A DNA stretch of 26,074 nt from Mesotaenium endlicherianum (taxonomy: Eukaryota > Streptophyta > Zygnematophyceae > Zygnematales > Mesotaeniaceae). Where the stretch lies: assembly GCA_009602735.1 (NCBI GenBank), contig WELA01010465.1, forward strand, positions 43,240-69,313, written 5' to 3'. Made by a program: the position numbers and the translations under genes. The notes below the pieces were generated by a model. It was not told the DNA's origin. It saw nothing but the letters and a program-made list of their open reading frames with translations, and did not search any database. This document shows, one piece after another, positions 8,472 to 19,555 of this stretch. The first letter of the stretch is position 1. Every line of letters begins with the position of its first letter.

Positions 8472-11400
8472 TCAATTTTTCCTCTTTCTTGTTCTTGCAG
8501 GCTGCCTCCAAGGGGTCTTCTGCTGCTTCTTGATGGTGGCAGGCTGCCTCCCTGAAGTCTTCGGGCTTCTAGTAGAGAGACTTGGGGCTGGTCCAAGATG
8601 GGGGTTGGCGGCATGGAAGCGCTTCAACTTTCTCTGAACTTTGTCAAGGTAGTGCGCCGCCACCCAACTATTCTCCGAATCTGGATATCCTTTCCACTTG
8701 ATCAAGTATTGCTGCTGTCTCCTGAAATTTCTCATAGCCACTATGTCTTCCACTTCGTACTCCAAATGATCATCCACTATTGTTGGGGCTGGTGGGGTTG
8801 TCACACGTCCTGGGAACTTGTTGTCGGGTTGCACATATGGCTTGAAGAGGGAAGCGTGGAATACGGGGTCGATGTGCATAGTCTGGGGAAGTTCTAGCTT
8901 GAAAGCAACGGGGTTGACTTGCTGGATAATCTTGAAGGGTCCCAAATACTTGGGAGAGAACTTGCTGCCGGCAGGCCTGTTGTTCAGGGAAATGTTCTTG
9001 GATGATAGTAACACGTTGTCACCCACTCTGTACGTAATTTCTCTTCTGGATCTGTTCGCCACTCTTGCTTGAGCATCTTGCGCGTGTTGTAGAGCTTTCT
9101 TCGCTGCTGTAAGGGCTGCTTCTAATGTCTCCATAAAATCTGTGGCTGCAGGTACTTCATCATGGCCAGCCGTGAAGCTCAGTGGCGTGGTCGGATGGAA
9201 GCCATAGTTGAGGAAGAATGGGGACTCTTGGGTAGAGGCCTGCGTAGTGTTGTTGTAGGCAAACTCGAGGGGGGTCAAGTACATGTCCCAGTCTTGCTCG
9301 AGGGTAGACACGTAGGCCTTTAGAGAGGTCTTTAGGGTACGATTCATACGCTCGGTTTGCCCATCTGATTGTGGGTGGTAGGCAGTAGACATATCCAGCG
9401 ATGTACCCAAGTTCTTGAAGAGATTTTTCCAGAAATGGCTTGTGAATCTTGGATCTCTATCTGACACAATTCTTGATGGTAGTCCATGGAGTCGGAAGAT
9501 GTTGTCAAAGATGAGTCTTGCAAGTTGTGGTGCTGTAGCCTTAGTCGTCGTGGGAATAAAATGAGCCATCTTGGTAAGTCTGTCCACCGCCGTGAGTATT
9601 GCATTATGGCCTCGAGGTGTCACGGGCAAGTCCACGATAAGGTCCATTGAGATGTCCGTCCATTGTCTTTCGGGGATTGGTAGTGGTTGGAGGAGTCCTC
9701 CCGCCTTTTGCGATGATGGCTTGATTCTTTGGCATGTGTCACAGCTCCTGCAGTACTCCTTGACTTGCTTAGACATGCCTGGCCAACAATAAGTCCTAGC
9801 TAGAACGCCCGTGGTCCTTAGGATTCCAAAGTGTCCTCCAAGAGGGTTGTCGTGTGCTTCTCGTAGAAGCAAGAGCCGGAGGTCTAAGTCATTAGGAACA
9901 CATCTCTGGCCCGTATCTTGCCTCACCCAATAATTGCCTTCTTGCTTCTTGCATGGGTCCAAGGCTGCTTCTCCGTTCTTGTAGTAAGGGTCTCTTTCAT
10001 AGGCGGCTGAAAATCGAGCTTCCAGATCTGTCTTCAGGGATACCATCACTGCATTTAATTGCAGTCTTGAGAGGGGGTCAGCCGGGTTTGTCTTGCCGGG
10101 CTGGTACTGAATCGTGATGTTGTATTGTTGCAAGTATCCGCTCCATCTTGCTTGTCTCCTTGAGAGATACGGCTGCGTTTGGAGGTGCTTTAACGCCTCG
10201 TGGTCCGTGGTGACCAGTACTTTGCGTCCTTCAACGTAGCAGCGCCAAACCTTCAAGGCATGTACAATCGCCAATGCCTCTCGCTCCGTGGTTGTATAAT
10301 TTTGCTCGGCTGGATTTAGCTTCCTTGACTCGTAGGCGATGGGCTGCAGTCCCTTGCCTTGGTCTTGAAGCAGGATTGCTCCTATTGCATAGGAAGATGC
10401 ATCGGTGATGACGTGGAAGGGCCAATCTGGGTTTGGACTTGGGAGTGTGAGCACCGGGGATGTGGTCAATCTTCGCTTTAACTCTTGAAATGCCTCTTCC
10501 TCTTTCTCGGTCCATGTATATAGCCTGTCCTTCTTGAGTAGATCTGTCAGGGGGGCTGCTATGTGCGAGAAGCCTTGGATGAATTTTCTGTACCAATTGG
10601 CAAATCCCAAGAATGACTGGAGTTCTTTCTTGGTCGTGGGGGTTGGCCATTCCTCCACCACCGTGGTCTTCTTGGGGTCTATCTTGATGCCATCAGCAGT
10701 CACGTGGAGACCTAGGAACTCCACTTCTTGTTTGGCAAACTCGCATTTTGACTCCTTCGCAAACAGCTTGTTTTGCTTCAATACTTCAAGGACTTCTTTC
10801 AAGTGTCTCGCATGCTCTTCAAGGGTCTTGCTGTAGATAAGGATGTCATCGATGAATACCACCACAAATCTGTCCAACATGGGCTGAAATATGGTGTTCA
10901 TCATAGTCATGAAAGTTGCTGGCGCGTTGGTGAGTCCAAATGGCAGGACCATGAACTCAAAATGTCCATATCTTGTCCTGAATGCCGTCTTCTCTATGTC
11001 CGGTTCTGCGATGCGAATCTGGTGGTAGCCGCTCCGTAAGTCAATCTTCGTGAAGTACTTGGCTCCAACCAGCCGGTCCATGAGCTCATCCATGCGCGGC
11101 AGCGGGTATCGATTCTTGATGGTGATCTTGTTGAGGGCGCGATAGTCCACACACATCCTCAAGGTACCATCTTTCTTCTTGACAAATAGCACCGGGGCTC
11201 CAAATGGCGACTTGCTAGGTCGAATGAAGCCATGCTCCAGTAGCTCCTTGATTTGCTTCTTGACTTCGTCTAGCTCCGTGTATGACATTTTGAACGTAGG
11301 CCGAGAGATGGGCTTGCTTCCGGGCTCCAACTCTATCTTGTGGTCTACGAATCTTTTGGGGGGTAGGCCCTTGGGCAATTCCGGGGAGAACACTTCTTTG

Positions 11401-12137
11401 TAGTCCTCTAAGACTTCTTGTATCTCCTTGGGAACGGGGCTGCCTTCTTGACTCTCGATGTCTTTCTTGATGTCTTTTGGCGTGATCAAGGCCAAAAGAA
11501 GCTCGTGTCCCTTCCTCACAAGTCTCTTGAGTTGGAGGGCGGACAATAGTATCTCGTGTGCCGGCTTCTGGATGTCTTGGGTCTGGATATTCTGGATTGC
11601 GCGCAAAATACAGATTCTTGAAGTGATGTCATTCTTGATCTTGATAGTACCGGTCCTCCAATCAACTTGGGGGTTGTGCTTGGTCAACCAAGGCGTCCCT
11701 AGGATGACGTCGTACTTGCCCAATTGCATGGGGGAGAACACTACTCTATCCTTGAAGGACTTGATAGAGAGTGCCAAGGGGTACGTCTTCTTGGAAGGGG
11801 TAGTATAGGAGAATCCATCGGGCATCATAATCTCCTCGTCGTGGTCAAGAGTTCGCATAGTAATACCGTGCTTGGTGGCAAAATCTGCAGCAATGAAGTT
11901 GCCTTGAGCTCCGCTATCCACCAAGATGTGGACCTTCTCTCCTCCAAGGTAACCTCTCAAACTCATTGGGGCTGGAACGTCGTCTTCAACGGGGGTCTCC
12001 ACCTCACTTGGCGTGTTGCCTTCTCGTGAAGTGGGTCTTGGGGTGGTAGGCTCCTGGCCTACCGGCGCTGTCCGTTTTTTGACAACTTTTTGGGGCATGA
12101 AAGTGCACGATGGCCCTTTTCCTTGCAATAAAAGCAT
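8472..12137 (-). CDS. pol: Pol polyprotein, left copy (PR-RT-RH-IN-chromodomain)
   Basis: This is an intact 1221-codon ORF, counted from the first in-frame Met. The true product is probably Gag-Pol, entering this frame at 12074 through a -1 frameshift. Domains: aspartic protease with LVDSGAQ near residue 75; reverse transcriptase about 280-490 with D366 and the FIDD box (D430, D431); RNase H about 570-690 (TDAS D579, TTDHEAL D645); integrase zinc finger (H762, H769, C799, C802); DDE core D832, D893 and E929, with 35 residues between the last two; a GPF segment near 1066; chromodomain about 1126-1165 ([16 protein letters not shown]), which in chromoviruses directs insertion to marked chromatin. 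The tail after 1185 is short and very basic. All catalytic residues are present. The only residue difference from the right copy is Ile486 (Met there). Confidence 0.96.
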   Translation of the reverse strand: MLLLQGKGPSCTFMPQKVVKKRTAPVGQEPTTPRPTSREGNTPSEVETPVEDDVPAPMSLRGYLGGEKVHILVDSGAQGNFIAADFATKHGITMRTLDHDEEIMMPDGFSYTTPSKKTYPLALSIKSFKDRVVFSPMQLGKYDVILGTPWLTKHNPQVDWRTGTIKIKNDITSRICILRAIQNIQTQDIQKPAHEILLSALQLKRLVRKGHELLLALITPKDIKKDIESQEGSPVPKEIQEVLEDYKEVFSPELPKGLPPKRFVDHKIELEPGSKPISRPTFKMSYTELDEVKKQIKELLEHGFIRPSKSPFGAPVLFVKKKDGTLRMCVDYRALNKITIKNRYPLPRMDELMDRLVGAKYFTKIDLRSGYHQIRIAEPDIEKTAFRTRYGHFEFMVLPFGLTNAPATFMTMMNTIFQPMLDRFVVVFIDDILIYSKTLEEHARHLKEVLEVLKQNKLFAKESKCEFAKQEVEFLGLHVTADGIKIDPKKTTVVEEWPTPTTKKELQSFLGFANWYRKFIQGFSHIAAPLTDLLKKDRLYTWTEKEEEAFQELKRRLTTSPVLTLPSPNPDWPFHVITDASSYAIGAILLQDQGKGLQPIAYESRKLNPAEQNYTTTEREALAIVHALKVWRCYVEGRKVLVTTDHEALKHLQTQPYLSRRQARWSGYLQQYNITIQYQPGKTNPADPLSRLQLNAVMVSLKTDLEARFSAAYERDPYYKNGEAALDPCKKQEGNYWVRQDTGQRCVPNDLDLRLLLLREAHDNPLGGHFGILRTTGVLARTYCWPGMSKQVKEYCRSCDTCQRIKPSSQKAGGLLQPLPIPERQWTDISMDLIVDLPVTPRGHNAILTAVDRLTKMAHFIPTTTKATAPQLARLIFDNIFRLHGLPSRIVSDRDPRFTSHFWKNLFKNLGTSLDMSTAYHPQSDGQTERMNRTLKTSLKAYVSTLEQDWDMYLTPLEFAYNNTTQASTQESPFFLNYGFHPTTPLSFTAGHDEVPAATDFMETLEAALTAAKKALQHAQDAQARVANRSRREITYRVGDNVLLSSKNISLNNRPAGSKFSPKYLGPFKIIQQVNPVAFKLELPQTMHIDPVFHASLFKPYVQPDNKFPGRVTTPPAPTIVDDHLEYEVEDIVAMRNFRRQQQYLIKWKGYPDSENSWVAAHYLDKVQRKLKRFHAANPHLGPAPSLSTRSPKTSGRQPATIKKQQKTPWRQPARTRKRKN
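12045..12080 (-). promoter_or_regulatory. -1 ribosomal frameshift signal, left gag-pol junction
   Basis: In the gag frame the transcript reads TCA AAA AAC, which contains the canonical slippery heptamer A AAA AAC (12080-12074). Slipping back one base leads into CGG ACA GCG, exactly the pol frame. After a 10-nt spacer a perfect 7-bp hairpin follows (arms GGTAGGC and GCCTACC, loop CAGGA; 12063-12045). The gag stop TAG at 12061-12059 is inside its first arm. Confidence 0.85.
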
Positions 12138-13339
12138 AGTCCAGCCGTCATGAGAGCTTCTTTTTCAGCCGGGGAGAGTCTTGCTTTCACTCCTTGCTGG
12201 TTTCTTGCATCATAAGTGTCATTGGAGGGTCTTCCACTCTTCCGGGCAGCCGCGGGGTCCCTTTTAATAACTCCGATTTCCATGGGTGTGGGTCCAGATT
12301 CGGATGTGGAAGGGGCTGCGTACACCCGCGTCGTCGGTACCCGTGAAGATGAAGGCACGGAGTGCTTGAAATCCAAGGTATCCACCTTTTGGGCCACTTC
12401 AATGATCTTTGAGAAGTCCGTCAAGTCGCGTAACTCCACTTCCTTTGCCACCTTGGGTTTGAGGCCAAAGATGTAGCGGTCAATCTTCTCCTCGAGAGAC
12501 ATGTTGGGGATCTCAAGAGTGAGGGCGTGAAATCTGGATGTATACTCTTGAACGGACGTCGTTTGCTTGAGATGGTGGAGCTTTCCTCGGGCAATCTTCT
12601 CCGCATTGATGGGCATGAATTGCTTCTTGAGGGCCTCACGAAAATCTGCCCATCTTGCATATGATGGTGGGGGCTCTTGGCCGAGCATGGGGTGCGCCAT
12701 AGCTTGATATATAGCCGCTTGATAGTTACGCCACCATGATGTTGCTGCTCCTCTAAGTAAGGTAACGGCAAAGGGAACGTAGTCCTCCTCGGGTACTTCA
12801 AGGAATGCGAGGTACGTCTCCACTTGGTAGAGCCATAAATTCAGGTTGGCACCTTTCCCGGGGTTGAAAGTGTCGGGTTTGCCGGGCTTGATGAGTTTCC
12901 TTGCTCTCGTTGGCTCTTGTGGAGGCGCTTGAGCCGGGGCTGGATTTTGAGCATTGCTCGCAATAGGGGCAACCATGGCAGCCATAGCTTCTCTTGACGC
13001 TTGCACGGTTGCTTCATAGGTGGCCAAGCCCACTTGGTTGTGGACGGTCATTAGGAAGGCTGCCCACTCATTTGCGGGAACTCCTTGTGGTGGGGTCAAC
13101 TTTGCTATAGCGGCTGCCACGGGATTTGACGGTGCTCCTCCTTGTGGTGCTTCTTGTTGTTGGAGATTTCCTTGAGTAGGCTCTCCCATCGACGCTGGAG
13201 GAGGGTGTGCTCCTCCTTGTGGTGCTTCTTGTTGTTGCAGATTTTCTTGAGTGGGCTCTCCCATCGGCGCTGGAGGAGGGTGTCTTGGAGAGGAAGGGCT
13301 TCCTTCGAAAGCTTGCTGTTGGTCTTGAGGATCGGCCAT
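12059..13339 (-). CDS. gag: Gag, left copy (complete, 426 aa)
   Basis: The ORF starts at ATG 13339 ([10 protein letters not shown]), 37 bases after LTR2's edge and just past the primer-binding site. A Pro/Gln-rich N-terminal part (1-75) includes a 25-residue tandem duplication, with [19 protein letters not shown] at 26 and a near copy at 51. The retrotransposon Gag core follows at about 165-320 ([30 protein letters not shown]). A single CCHC zinc knuckle lies at 402-415 ([14 protein letters not shown]), which binds the genomic RNA. Gag forms the virus-like particle in the cytoplasm. The stop codon lies within the frameshift hairpin, so a fraction of ribosomes should continue as Gag-Pol. Confidence 0.93.
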   Translation of the reverse strand: MADPQDQQQAFEGSPSSPRHPPPAPMGEPTQENLQQQEAPQGGAHPPPASMGEPTQGNLQQQEAPQGGAPSNPVAAAIAKLTPPQGVPANEWAAFLMTVHNQVGLATYEATVQASREAMAAMVAPIASNAQNPAPAQAPPQEPTRARKLIKPGKPDTFNPGKGANLNLWLYQVETYLAFLEVPEEDYVPFAVTLLRGAATSWWRNYQAAIYQAMAHPMLGQEPPPSYARWADFREALKKQFMPINAEKIARGKLHHLKQTTSVQEYTSRFHALTLEIPNMSLEEKIDRYIFGLKPKVAKEVELRDLTDFSKIIEVAQKVDTLDFKHSVPSSSRVPTTRVYAAPSTSESGPTPMEIGVIKRDPAAARKSGRPSNDTYDARNQQGVKARLSPAEKEALMTAGLCFYCKEKGHRALSCPKKLSKNGQRR

Positions 13340-13360
13340 CTTCTTGTGCTACCAAAGTGC

Positions 13361-13375
13361 CTAGCTCCGATACCA
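13361..13375 (-). promoter_or_regulatory. Primer-binding site, left copy
   Basis: The minus strand reads TGGTATCGGAGC one base after the LTR end CACTACA. This closely matches the initiator-Met tRNA 3' end used by many plant LTR elements (TGGTATCAGAGC), with one difference. Confidence 0.8.
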
Positions 13376-13376
13376 C

Positions 13377-13879
13377 TGTAGTGAAACAGATAGATAAAGT
13401 ACTTAGTAAAACAGAATACTTTATCTATTCAAGACAAGGATCTTTGAACACAAGTGGTAGCTTCTTGAAAGAGAGATGGCTTCTTGAAAGTTAATATATT
13501 TCTGGATTTTGGCAAGTACAAGAGTGATTCTGGAATGTCTTTCTATGTTCTAGCTCTTGTTTATATACTTGCTACATAAGTAATTTCTAGGAAGGTGTAT
13601 GTTGATGTGTTGGCACCCAACACATCCCAAAACTTGCCACCTCTTTCTAGAATAATGTACACATGTCCTTTTGACCTAAAAATGGCACATTTGACTTTTG
13701 CCACATGGAGTTCTTCTAGGTCTTTCCTCTAACTTCGAAAATGCCTTGGAAGGTTCAAAGGACATGAACCAAGTTACTAGAGTACCTATTCACACTTGAC
13801 TCCACACAATACTACTCCAAATATATTTGAAAACATTAAAATATATGCAAACTAATATATAATAACTCAAATCACTACA
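13377..13879 (-). repeat. LTR2 (shared: 5' LTR of left copy, 3' LTR of right copy)
   Basis: The 503-bp LTR is flanked by internal sequence on both sides: the left copy's primer-binding site on one side and the right copy's polypurine tract on the other. It carries the LTR1 version of the U5 hairpin and the LTR3 version of the GGA at the putative start site, so it looks the least altered of the three. Its hairpin arms are 13390-13401 and 13417-13428. Confidence 0.97.
13558..13567 (-). promoter_or_regulatory. LTR2 TATA box
   Basis: TATATAAACA is at the same LTR position as in LTR1. This LTR would drive transcription of the left copy. Confidence 0.6.
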
Positions 13880-13890
13880 TCACCCCCCCG
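13880..13890 (-). promoter_or_regulatory. Polypurine tract of the right copy
   Basis: CGGGGGGGTGA lies directly before LTR2's TGTAGTG, identical to the left copy. Confidence 0.75.
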
Positions 13891-14650
13891 ATAGAAAAAG
13901 CGACGTCTCGGCGCGTCAAGTCAGGTCTTACACATGTGGAGCAAACTAGTCAACAGTTTCAAGTCAGATGCCACACATGTGAAGAGGACTAGTCAAAGGC
14001 GCCAAGTCAGGTGCTACACATGTAAGGTAGACTAGGCAAGGTCGTAGGTGGTGTGACCTTATTGGCTAGCCTACTCCTTAATGATAAAGAAAATTGTACA
14101 AGTTGGCCCAGAATCTGCCACGAACTCAAAAATTCATAGCGGCCACAGAACTGCTCCAAATCTGAAAATTCGAGTGCCAGACGGACCGCGTCGGAGAACT
14201 CTACCAGGTCACCAAATTTAAGAGCATTCTCATTTTTGGAGTGTCGTTGAGAGCTGAGAGAGTAGGCACTCCTCCAAATCTGTGCAGAAACTTCTGAAAA
14301 TCATAAGTCCTTCTATACTTCTCCAAATGCTCCAAACTAAGTCTCAAACTGGGCGCTGTAAGATGTTCTACCAGAGTCTTGAGTTTCAGAGCATTCCAAG
14401 TTCAGGGGAGGGCACAATGTCAGAAGGCATATTCTGCCCTAACAATGCCAGCAGCCTGACCCCCTTCTACTTAGAGCATCATATCTCTCTCACCAGTGCT
14501 CCAAATTGAGCAAACTTGGACTCTAAAAATGACCGGCTACTCGTGAACTACAGTCAGGTAAATTTTCAGAATTCCTTATGCAGAGACCTATCACCAGTAG
14601 CAGTTTTAGTTTTCTGTCCAGAAACTGCAAGAAGAGAAGAGTGTCTAATG
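13891..14650 (-). other. 3' non-coding region of the right copy
   Basis: This is the counterpart of 7714-8471. The three 43-bp repeats are present. From about 14205 to 14635 it carries some 12 substitutions and a 2-bp insertion relative to the left copy, while the flanking LTR and pol are nearly unchanged. Confidence 0.7.
13917..14043 (-). repeat. Three 43-bp direct repeats, right copy
   Basis: The array has the same units and spacing as in the left copy, starting at 13917, 13960 and 14003. No difference between the two arrays was seen. Confidence 0.8.
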
Positions 14651-17600
14651 TCAATTTTTCCTCTTTCTTGTTCTTGCAGGCTGCCTCCAAGGGGTCTTCT
14701 GCTGCTTCTTGATGGTGGCAGGCTGCCTCCCTGAAGTCTTCGGGCTTCTAGTAGAGAGACTTGGGGCTGGTCCAAGATGGGGGTTGGCGGCATGGAAGCG
14801 CTTCAACTTTCTCTGAACTTTGTCAAGGTAGTGCGCCGCCACCCAACTATTCTCCGAATCTGGATATCCTTTCCACTTGATCAAGTATTGCTGCTGTCTC
14901 CTGAAATTTCTCATAGCCACTATGTCTTCCACTTCGTACTCCAAATGATCATCCACTATTGTTGGGGCTGGTGGGGTTGTCACACGTCCTGGGAACTTGT
15001 TGTCGGGTTGCACATATGGCTTGAAGAGGGAAGCGTGGAATACGGGGTCGATGTGCATAGTCTGGGGAAGTTCTAGCTTGAAAGCAACGGGGTTGACTTG
15101 CTGGATAATCTTGAAGGGTCCCAAATACTTGGGAGAGAACTTGCTGCCGGCAGGCCTGTTGTTCAGGGAAATGTTCTTGGATGATAGTAACACGTTGTCA
15201 CCCACTCTGTACGTAATTTCTCTTCTGGATCTGTTCGCCACTCTTGCTTGAGCATCTTGCGCGTGTTGTAGAGCTTTCTTCGCTGCTGTAAGGGCTGCTT
15301 CTAATGTCTCCATAAAATCTGTGGCTGCAGGTACTTCATCATGGCCAGCCGTGAAGCTCAGTGGCGTGGTCGGATGGAAGCCATAGTTGAGGAAGAATGG
15401 GGACTCTTGGGTAGAGGCCTGCGTAGTGTTGTTGTAGGCAAACTCGAGGGGGGTCAAGTACATGTCCCAGTCTTGCTCGAGGGTAGACACGTAGGCCTTT
15501 AGAGAGGTCTTTAGGGTACGATTCATACGCTCGGTTTGCCCATCTGATTGTGGGTGGTAGGCAGTAGACATATCCAGCGATGTACCCAAGTTCTTGAAGA
15601 GATTTTTCCAGAAATGGCTTGTGAATCTTGGATCTCTATCTGACACAATTCTTGATGGTAGTCCATGGAGTCGGAAGATGTTGTCAAAGATGAGTCTTGC
15701 AAGTTGTGGTGCTGTAGCCTTAGTCGTCGTGGGAATAAAATGAGCCATCTTGGTAAGTCTGTCCACCGCCGTGAGTATTGCATTATGGCCTCGAGGTGTC
15801 ACGGGCAAGTCCACGATAAGGTCCATTGAGATGTCCGTCCATTGTCTTTCGGGGATTGGTAGTGGTTGGAGGAGTCCTCCCGCCTTTTGCGATGATGGCT
15901 TGATTCTTTGGCATGTGTCACAGCTCCTGCAGTACTCCTTGACTTGCTTAGACATGCCTGGCCAACAATAAGTCCTAGCTAGAACGCCCGTGGTCCTTAG
16001 GATTCCAAAGTGTCCTCCAAGAGGGTTGTCGTGTGCTTCTCGTAGAAGCAAGAGCCGGAGGTCTAAGTCATTAGGAACACATCTCTGGCCCGTATCTTGC
16101 CTCACCCAATAATTGCCTTCTTGCTTCTTGCATGGGTCCAAGGCTGCTTCTCCGTTCTTGTAGTAAGGGTCTCTTTCATAGGCGGCTGAAAATCGAGCTT
16201 CCAGATCTGTCTTCAGGGATACCATCACTGCATTTAATTGCAGTCTTGAGAGGGGGTCAGCCGGGTTTGTCTTGCCGGGCTGGTACTGAATCGTGATGTT
16301 GTATTGTTGCAAGTATCCGCTCCATCTTGCTTGTCTCCTTGAGAGATACGGCTGCGTTTGGAGGTGCTTTAACGCCTCGTGGTCCGTGGTGACCAGTACT
16401 TTGCGTCCTTCAACGTAGCAGCGCCAAACCTTCAAGGCATGTACAATCGCCAATGCCTCTCGCTCCGTGGTTGTATAATTTTGCTCGGCTGGATTTAGCT
16501 TCCTTGACTCGTAGGCGATGGGCTGCAGTCCCTTGCCTTGGTCTTGAAGCAGGATTGCTCCTATTGCATAGGAAGATGCATCGGTGATGACGTGGAAGGG
16601 CCAATCTGGGTTTGGACTTGGGAGTGTGAGCACCGGGGATGTGGTCAATCTTCGCTTTAACTCTTGAAATGCCTCTTCCTCTTTCTCGGTCCATGTATAT
16701 AGCCTGTCCTTCTTGAGTAGATCTGTCAGGGGGGCTGCTATGTGCGAGAAGCCTTGGATGAATTTTCTGTACCAATTGGCAAATCCCAAGAATGACTGGA
16801 GTTCTTTCTTGGTCGTGGGGGTTGGCCATTCCTCCACCACCGTGGTCTTCTTGGGGTCCATCTTGATGCCATCAGCAGTCACGTGGAGACCTAGGAACTC
16901 CACTTCTTGTTTGGCAAACTCGCACTTTGACTCCTTCGCAAATAGCTTGTTTTGCTTCAATACTTCAAGGACTTCTTTCAAGTGTCTCGCATGCTCTTCA
17001 AGGGTCTTGCTGTAGATAAGGATGTCATCGATGAATACCACCACAAATCTGTCCAACATGGGCTGAAATATGGTGTTCATCATAGTCATGAAAGTTGCTG
17101 GCGCGTTGGTGAGTCCAAATGGCAGGACCATGAACTCAAAATGTCCATATCTTGTCCTGAATGCCGTCTTCTCTATGTCCGGTTCTGCGATGCGAATCTG
17201 GTGGTAGCCGCTCCGTAAGTCAATCTTCGTGAAGTACTTGGCTCCAACCAGCCGGTCCATGAGCTCATCCATGCGCGGCAGCGGGTATCGATTCTTGATG
17301 GTGATCTTGTTGAGGGCGCGATAGTCCACACACATCCTCAAGGTACCATCTTTCTTCTTGACAAATAGCACCGGGGCTCCAAATGGCGACTTGCTAGGTC
17401 GAATGAAGCCATGCTCCAGTAGCTCCTTGATTTGCTTCTTGACTTCGTCTAGCTCCGTGTATGACATTTTGAACGTAGGCCGAGAGATGGGCTTGCTTCC
17501 GGGCTCCAACTCTATCTTGTGGTCTACGAATCTTTTGGGGGGTAGGCCCTTGGGCAATTCCGGGGAGAACACTTCTTTGTAGTCCTCTAAGACTTCTTGT

Positions 17601-18316
17601 ATCTCCTTGGGAACGGGGCTGCCTTCTTGACTCTCGATGTCTTTCTTGATGTCTTTTGGCGTGATCAAGGCCAAAAGAAGCTCGTGTCCCTTCCTCACAA
17701 GTCTCTTGAGTTGGAGGGCGGACAATAGTATCTCGTGTGCCGGCTTCTGGATGTCTTGGGTCTGGATATTCTGGATTGCGCGCAAAATACAGATTCTTGA
17801 AGTGATGTCATTCTTGATCTTGATAGTACCGGTCCTCCAATCAACTTGGGGGTTGTGCTTGGTCAACCAAGGCGTCCCTAGGATGACGTCGTACTTGCCC
17901 AATTGCATGGGGGAGAACACTACTCTATCCTTGAAGGACTTGATAGAGAGTGCCAAGGGGTACGTCTTCTTGGAAGGGGTAGTATAGGAGAATCCATCGG
18001 GCATCATAATCTCCTCGTCGTGGTCAAGAGTTCGCATAGTAATACCGTGCTTGGTGGCAAAATCTGCAGCAATGAAGTTGCCTTGAGCTCCGCTATCCAC
18101 CAAGATGTGGACCTTCTCTCCTCCAAGGTAACCTCTCAAACTCATTGGGGCTGGAACGTCGTCTTCAACGGGGGTCTCCACCTCACTTGGCGTGTTGCCT
18201 TCTCGTGAAGTGGGTCTTGGGGTGGTAGGCTCCTGGCCTACCGGCGCTGTCCGTTTTTTGACAACTTTTTGGGGCATGAAAGTGCACGATGGCCCTTTTC
18301 CTTGCAATAGAAGCAT
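14651..18316 (-). CDS. pol: Pol polyprotein, right copy
   Basis: An intact 1221-codon ORF with the same domains and catalytic residues as the left copy: protease LVDSGAQ, RT FIDD, RNase H TDAS, integrase HHCC and D-D-35-E, and the chromodomain. It differs at one residue (Met486 in the RT/RNase H linker region instead of Ile) and at a few silent bases. Frame entry would again be at the A AAA AAC signal (18259-18253). Pol should be fully functional, but its expression depends on ribosomes entering through gag, whose original start codon is lost in this copy. Confidence 0.96.
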   Translation of the reverse strand: MLLLQGKGPSCTFMPQKVVKKRTAPVGQEPTTPRPTSREGNTPSEVETPVEDDVPAPMSLRGYLGGEKVHILVDSGAQGNFIAADFATKHGITMRTLDHDEEIMMPDGFSYTTPSKKTYPLALSIKSFKDRVVFSPMQLGKYDVILGTPWLTKHNPQVDWRTGTIKIKNDITSRICILRAIQNIQTQDIQKPAHEILLSALQLKRLVRKGHELLLALITPKDIKKDIESQEGSPVPKEIQEVLEDYKEVFSPELPKGLPPKRFVDHKIELEPGSKPISRPTFKMSYTELDEVKKQIKELLEHGFIRPSKSPFGAPVLFVKKKDGTLRMCVDYRALNKITIKNRYPLPRMDELMDRLVGAKYFTKIDLRSGYHQIRIAEPDIEKTAFRTRYGHFEFMVLPFGLTNAPATFMTMMNTIFQPMLDRFVVVFIDDILIYSKTLEEHARHLKEVLEVLKQNKLFAKESKCEFAKQEVEFLGLHVTADGIKMDPKKTTVVEEWPTPTTKKELQSFLGFANWYRKFIQGFSHIAAPLTDLLKKDRLYTWTEKEEEAFQELKRRLTTSPVLTLPSPNPDWPFHVITDASSYAIGAILLQDQGKGLQPIAYESRKLNPAEQNYTTTEREALAIVHALKVWRCYVEGRKVLVTTDHEALKHLQTQPYLSRRQARWSGYLQQYNITIQYQPGKTNPADPLSRLQLNAVMVSLKTDLEARFSAAYERDPYYKNGEAALDPCKKQEGNYWVRQDTGQRCVPNDLDLRLLLLREAHDNPLGGHFGILRTTGVLARTYCWPGMSKQVKEYCRSCDTCQRIKPSSQKAGGLLQPLPIPERQWTDISMDLIVDLPVTPRGHNAILTAVDRLTKMAHFIPTTTKATAPQLARLIFDNIFRLHGLPSRIVSDRDPRFTSHFWKNLFKNLGTSLDMSTAYHPQSDGQTERMNRTLKTSLKAYVSTLEQDWDMYLTPLEFAYNNTTQASTQESPFFLNYGFHPTTPLSFTAGHDEVPAATDFMETLEAALTAAKKALQHAQDAQARVANRSRREITYRVGDNVLLSSKNISLNNRPAGSKFSPKYLGPFKIIQQVNPVAFKLELPQTMHIDPVFHASLFKPYVQPDNKFPGRVTTPPAPTIVDDHLEYEVEDIVAMRNFRRQQQYLIKWKGYPDSENSWVAAHYLDKVQRKLKRFHAANPHLGPAPSLSTRSPKTSGRQPATIKKQQKTPWRQPARTRKRKN
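18224..18259 (-). promoter_or_regulatory. -1 ribosomal frameshift signal, right gag-pol junction
   Basis: Slippery A AAA AAC (18259-18253), a 10-nt spacer and the 7-bp hairpin (18242-18224) containing the gag TAG are all identical to the left copy. Confidence 0.85.
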
Positions 18317-19443
18317 AGTCCAGCCGTCATGAGAGCTTCTTTTTCAGCCGGGGAGAGTCTTGCTTTCACTCCTTGCTGGTTTCTTGCATCATAAGTGTCA
18401 TTGGAGGGTCTTCCACTCTTCCGGGCAGCCGCGGGGTCCCTTTTAATAACTCCGATTTCCATGGGTGTGGGTCCAGATTCGGATGTGGAAGGGGCTGCGT
18501 ACACCCGCGTCGTCGGTACCCGTGAAGATGAAGGCACGGAGTGCTTGAAATCCAAGGTATCCACCTTTTGGGCCACTTCAATGATCTTTGAGAAGTCCGT
18601 CAAGTCGCGTAACTCCACTTCCTTTGCCACCTTGGGTTTGAGGCCAAAGATGTAGCGGTCAATCTTCTCCTCGAGAGACATGTTGGGGATCTCAAGAGTG
18701 AGGGCGTGAAATCTGGATGTATACTCTTGAACGGACGTCGTTTGCTTGAGATGGTGGAGCTTTCCTCGGGCAATCTTCTCCGCATTGATGGGCATGAATT
18801 GCTTCTTGAGGGCCTCACGAAAATCTGCCCATCTTGCATATGATGGTGGGGGCTCTTGGCCGAGCATGGGGTGCGCCATAGCTTGATATATAGCCGCTTG
18901 ATAGTTACGCCACCATGATGTTGCTGCTCCTCTAAGTAAGGTAACGGCAAAGGGAACGTAGTCCTCCTCGGGTACTTCAAGGAATGCGAGGTACGTCTCC
19001 ACTTGGTAGAGCCATAAATTCAGGTTGGCACCTTTCCCGGGGTTGAAAGTGTCGGGTTTGCCGGGCTTGATGAGTTTCCTTGCTCTCGTTGGCTCTTGTG
19101 GAGGCGCTTGAGCCGGGGCTGGATTTTGAGCATTGCTCGCAATAGGGGCAACCATGGCAGCCATAGCTTCTCTTGACGCTTGCACGGTTGCTTCATAGGT
19201 GGCCAAGCCCACTTGGTTGTGGACGGTCATTAGGAAGGCTGCCCACTCATTTGCGGGAACTCCTTGTGGTGGGGTCAACTTTGCTATAGCGGCTGCCACG
19301 GGATTTGACGGTGCTCCTCCTTGTGGTGCTTCTTGTTGTTGCAGATTTCCTTGAGTAGGCTCTCCCATCGACGCTGGAGGAGGGTGTGCTCCTCCTTGTG
19401 GTGCTTCTTGTTGTTGCAGATTTTCTTGAGTGGGCTCTCCCAT
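18238..19443 (-). CDS. gag: Gag, right copy (start codon lost; 401 aa from next Met)
   Basis: The frame is open and otherwise the same as in the left copy, including the Gag core and the CCHC knuckle. The ATG expected at 19518-19516 is AAA because two adjacent bases have changed. Upstream codons in frame offer no replacement Met. The next in-frame Met is residue 26 of the left-copy numbering (19443), the first base of the 25-residue repeat. Starting there would remove 25 N-terminal residues but leave the core and knuckle whole. Whether that shorter Gag works is unknown. The change sits in a patch of dense differences that also touches the primer-binding site and LTR3. Confidence 0.88.
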   Translation of the reverse strand: MGEPTQENLQQQEAPQGGAHPPPASMGEPTQGNLQQQEAPQGGAPSNPVAAAIAKLTPPQGVPANEWAAFLMTVHNQVGLATYEATVQASREAMAAMVAPIASNAQNPAPAQAPPQEPTRARKLIKPGKPDTFNPGKGANLNLWLYQVETYLAFLEVPEEDYVPFAVTLLRGAATSWWRNYQAAIYQAMAHPMLGQEPPPSYARWADFREALKKQFMPINAEKIARGKLHHLKQTTSVQEYTSRFHALTLEIPNMSLEEKIDRYIFGLKPKVAKEVELRDLTDFSKIIEVAQKVDTLDFKHSVPSSSRVPTTRVYAAPSTSESGPTPMEIGVIKRDPAAARKSGRPSNDTYDARNQQGVKARLSPAEKEALMTAGLCFYCKEKGHRALSCPKKLSKNGQRR

Positions 19444-19539
19444 CGGCGCTGGAGGAGGGTGTCTTGGAGAGGAAGGGCTTCCTTCGAAAGCTTGCTGTTG
19501 GTCTTGAGGATCGGCTTTCTTCTTGTGCTACCAAAGTGT

Positions 19540-19554
19540 CTAGCTCCAATACCA
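19540..19554 (-). promoter_or_regulatory. Primer-binding site, right copy (altered)
   Basis: The minus strand reads TGGTATTGGAGC after LTR3. It has two differences from the plant initiator-Met consensus, one more than in the left copy, so priming may be weaker. Confidence 0.7.
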
Positions 19555-19555
19555 C

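Noticed and set aside
10231..10650. 139-codon minus-strand ORF overlapping pol in another frame (and its twin at 16410-16829)
   Set aside because: It overlaps the RT/RNase H coding part fully, lacks any motif and is conserved only because pol is.
8598..12476. Many plus-strand ORFs of 70-116 codons inside the retroelement, repeated in the right copy
   Set aside because: They are antisense shadows of pol and gag, with no motifs of their own.
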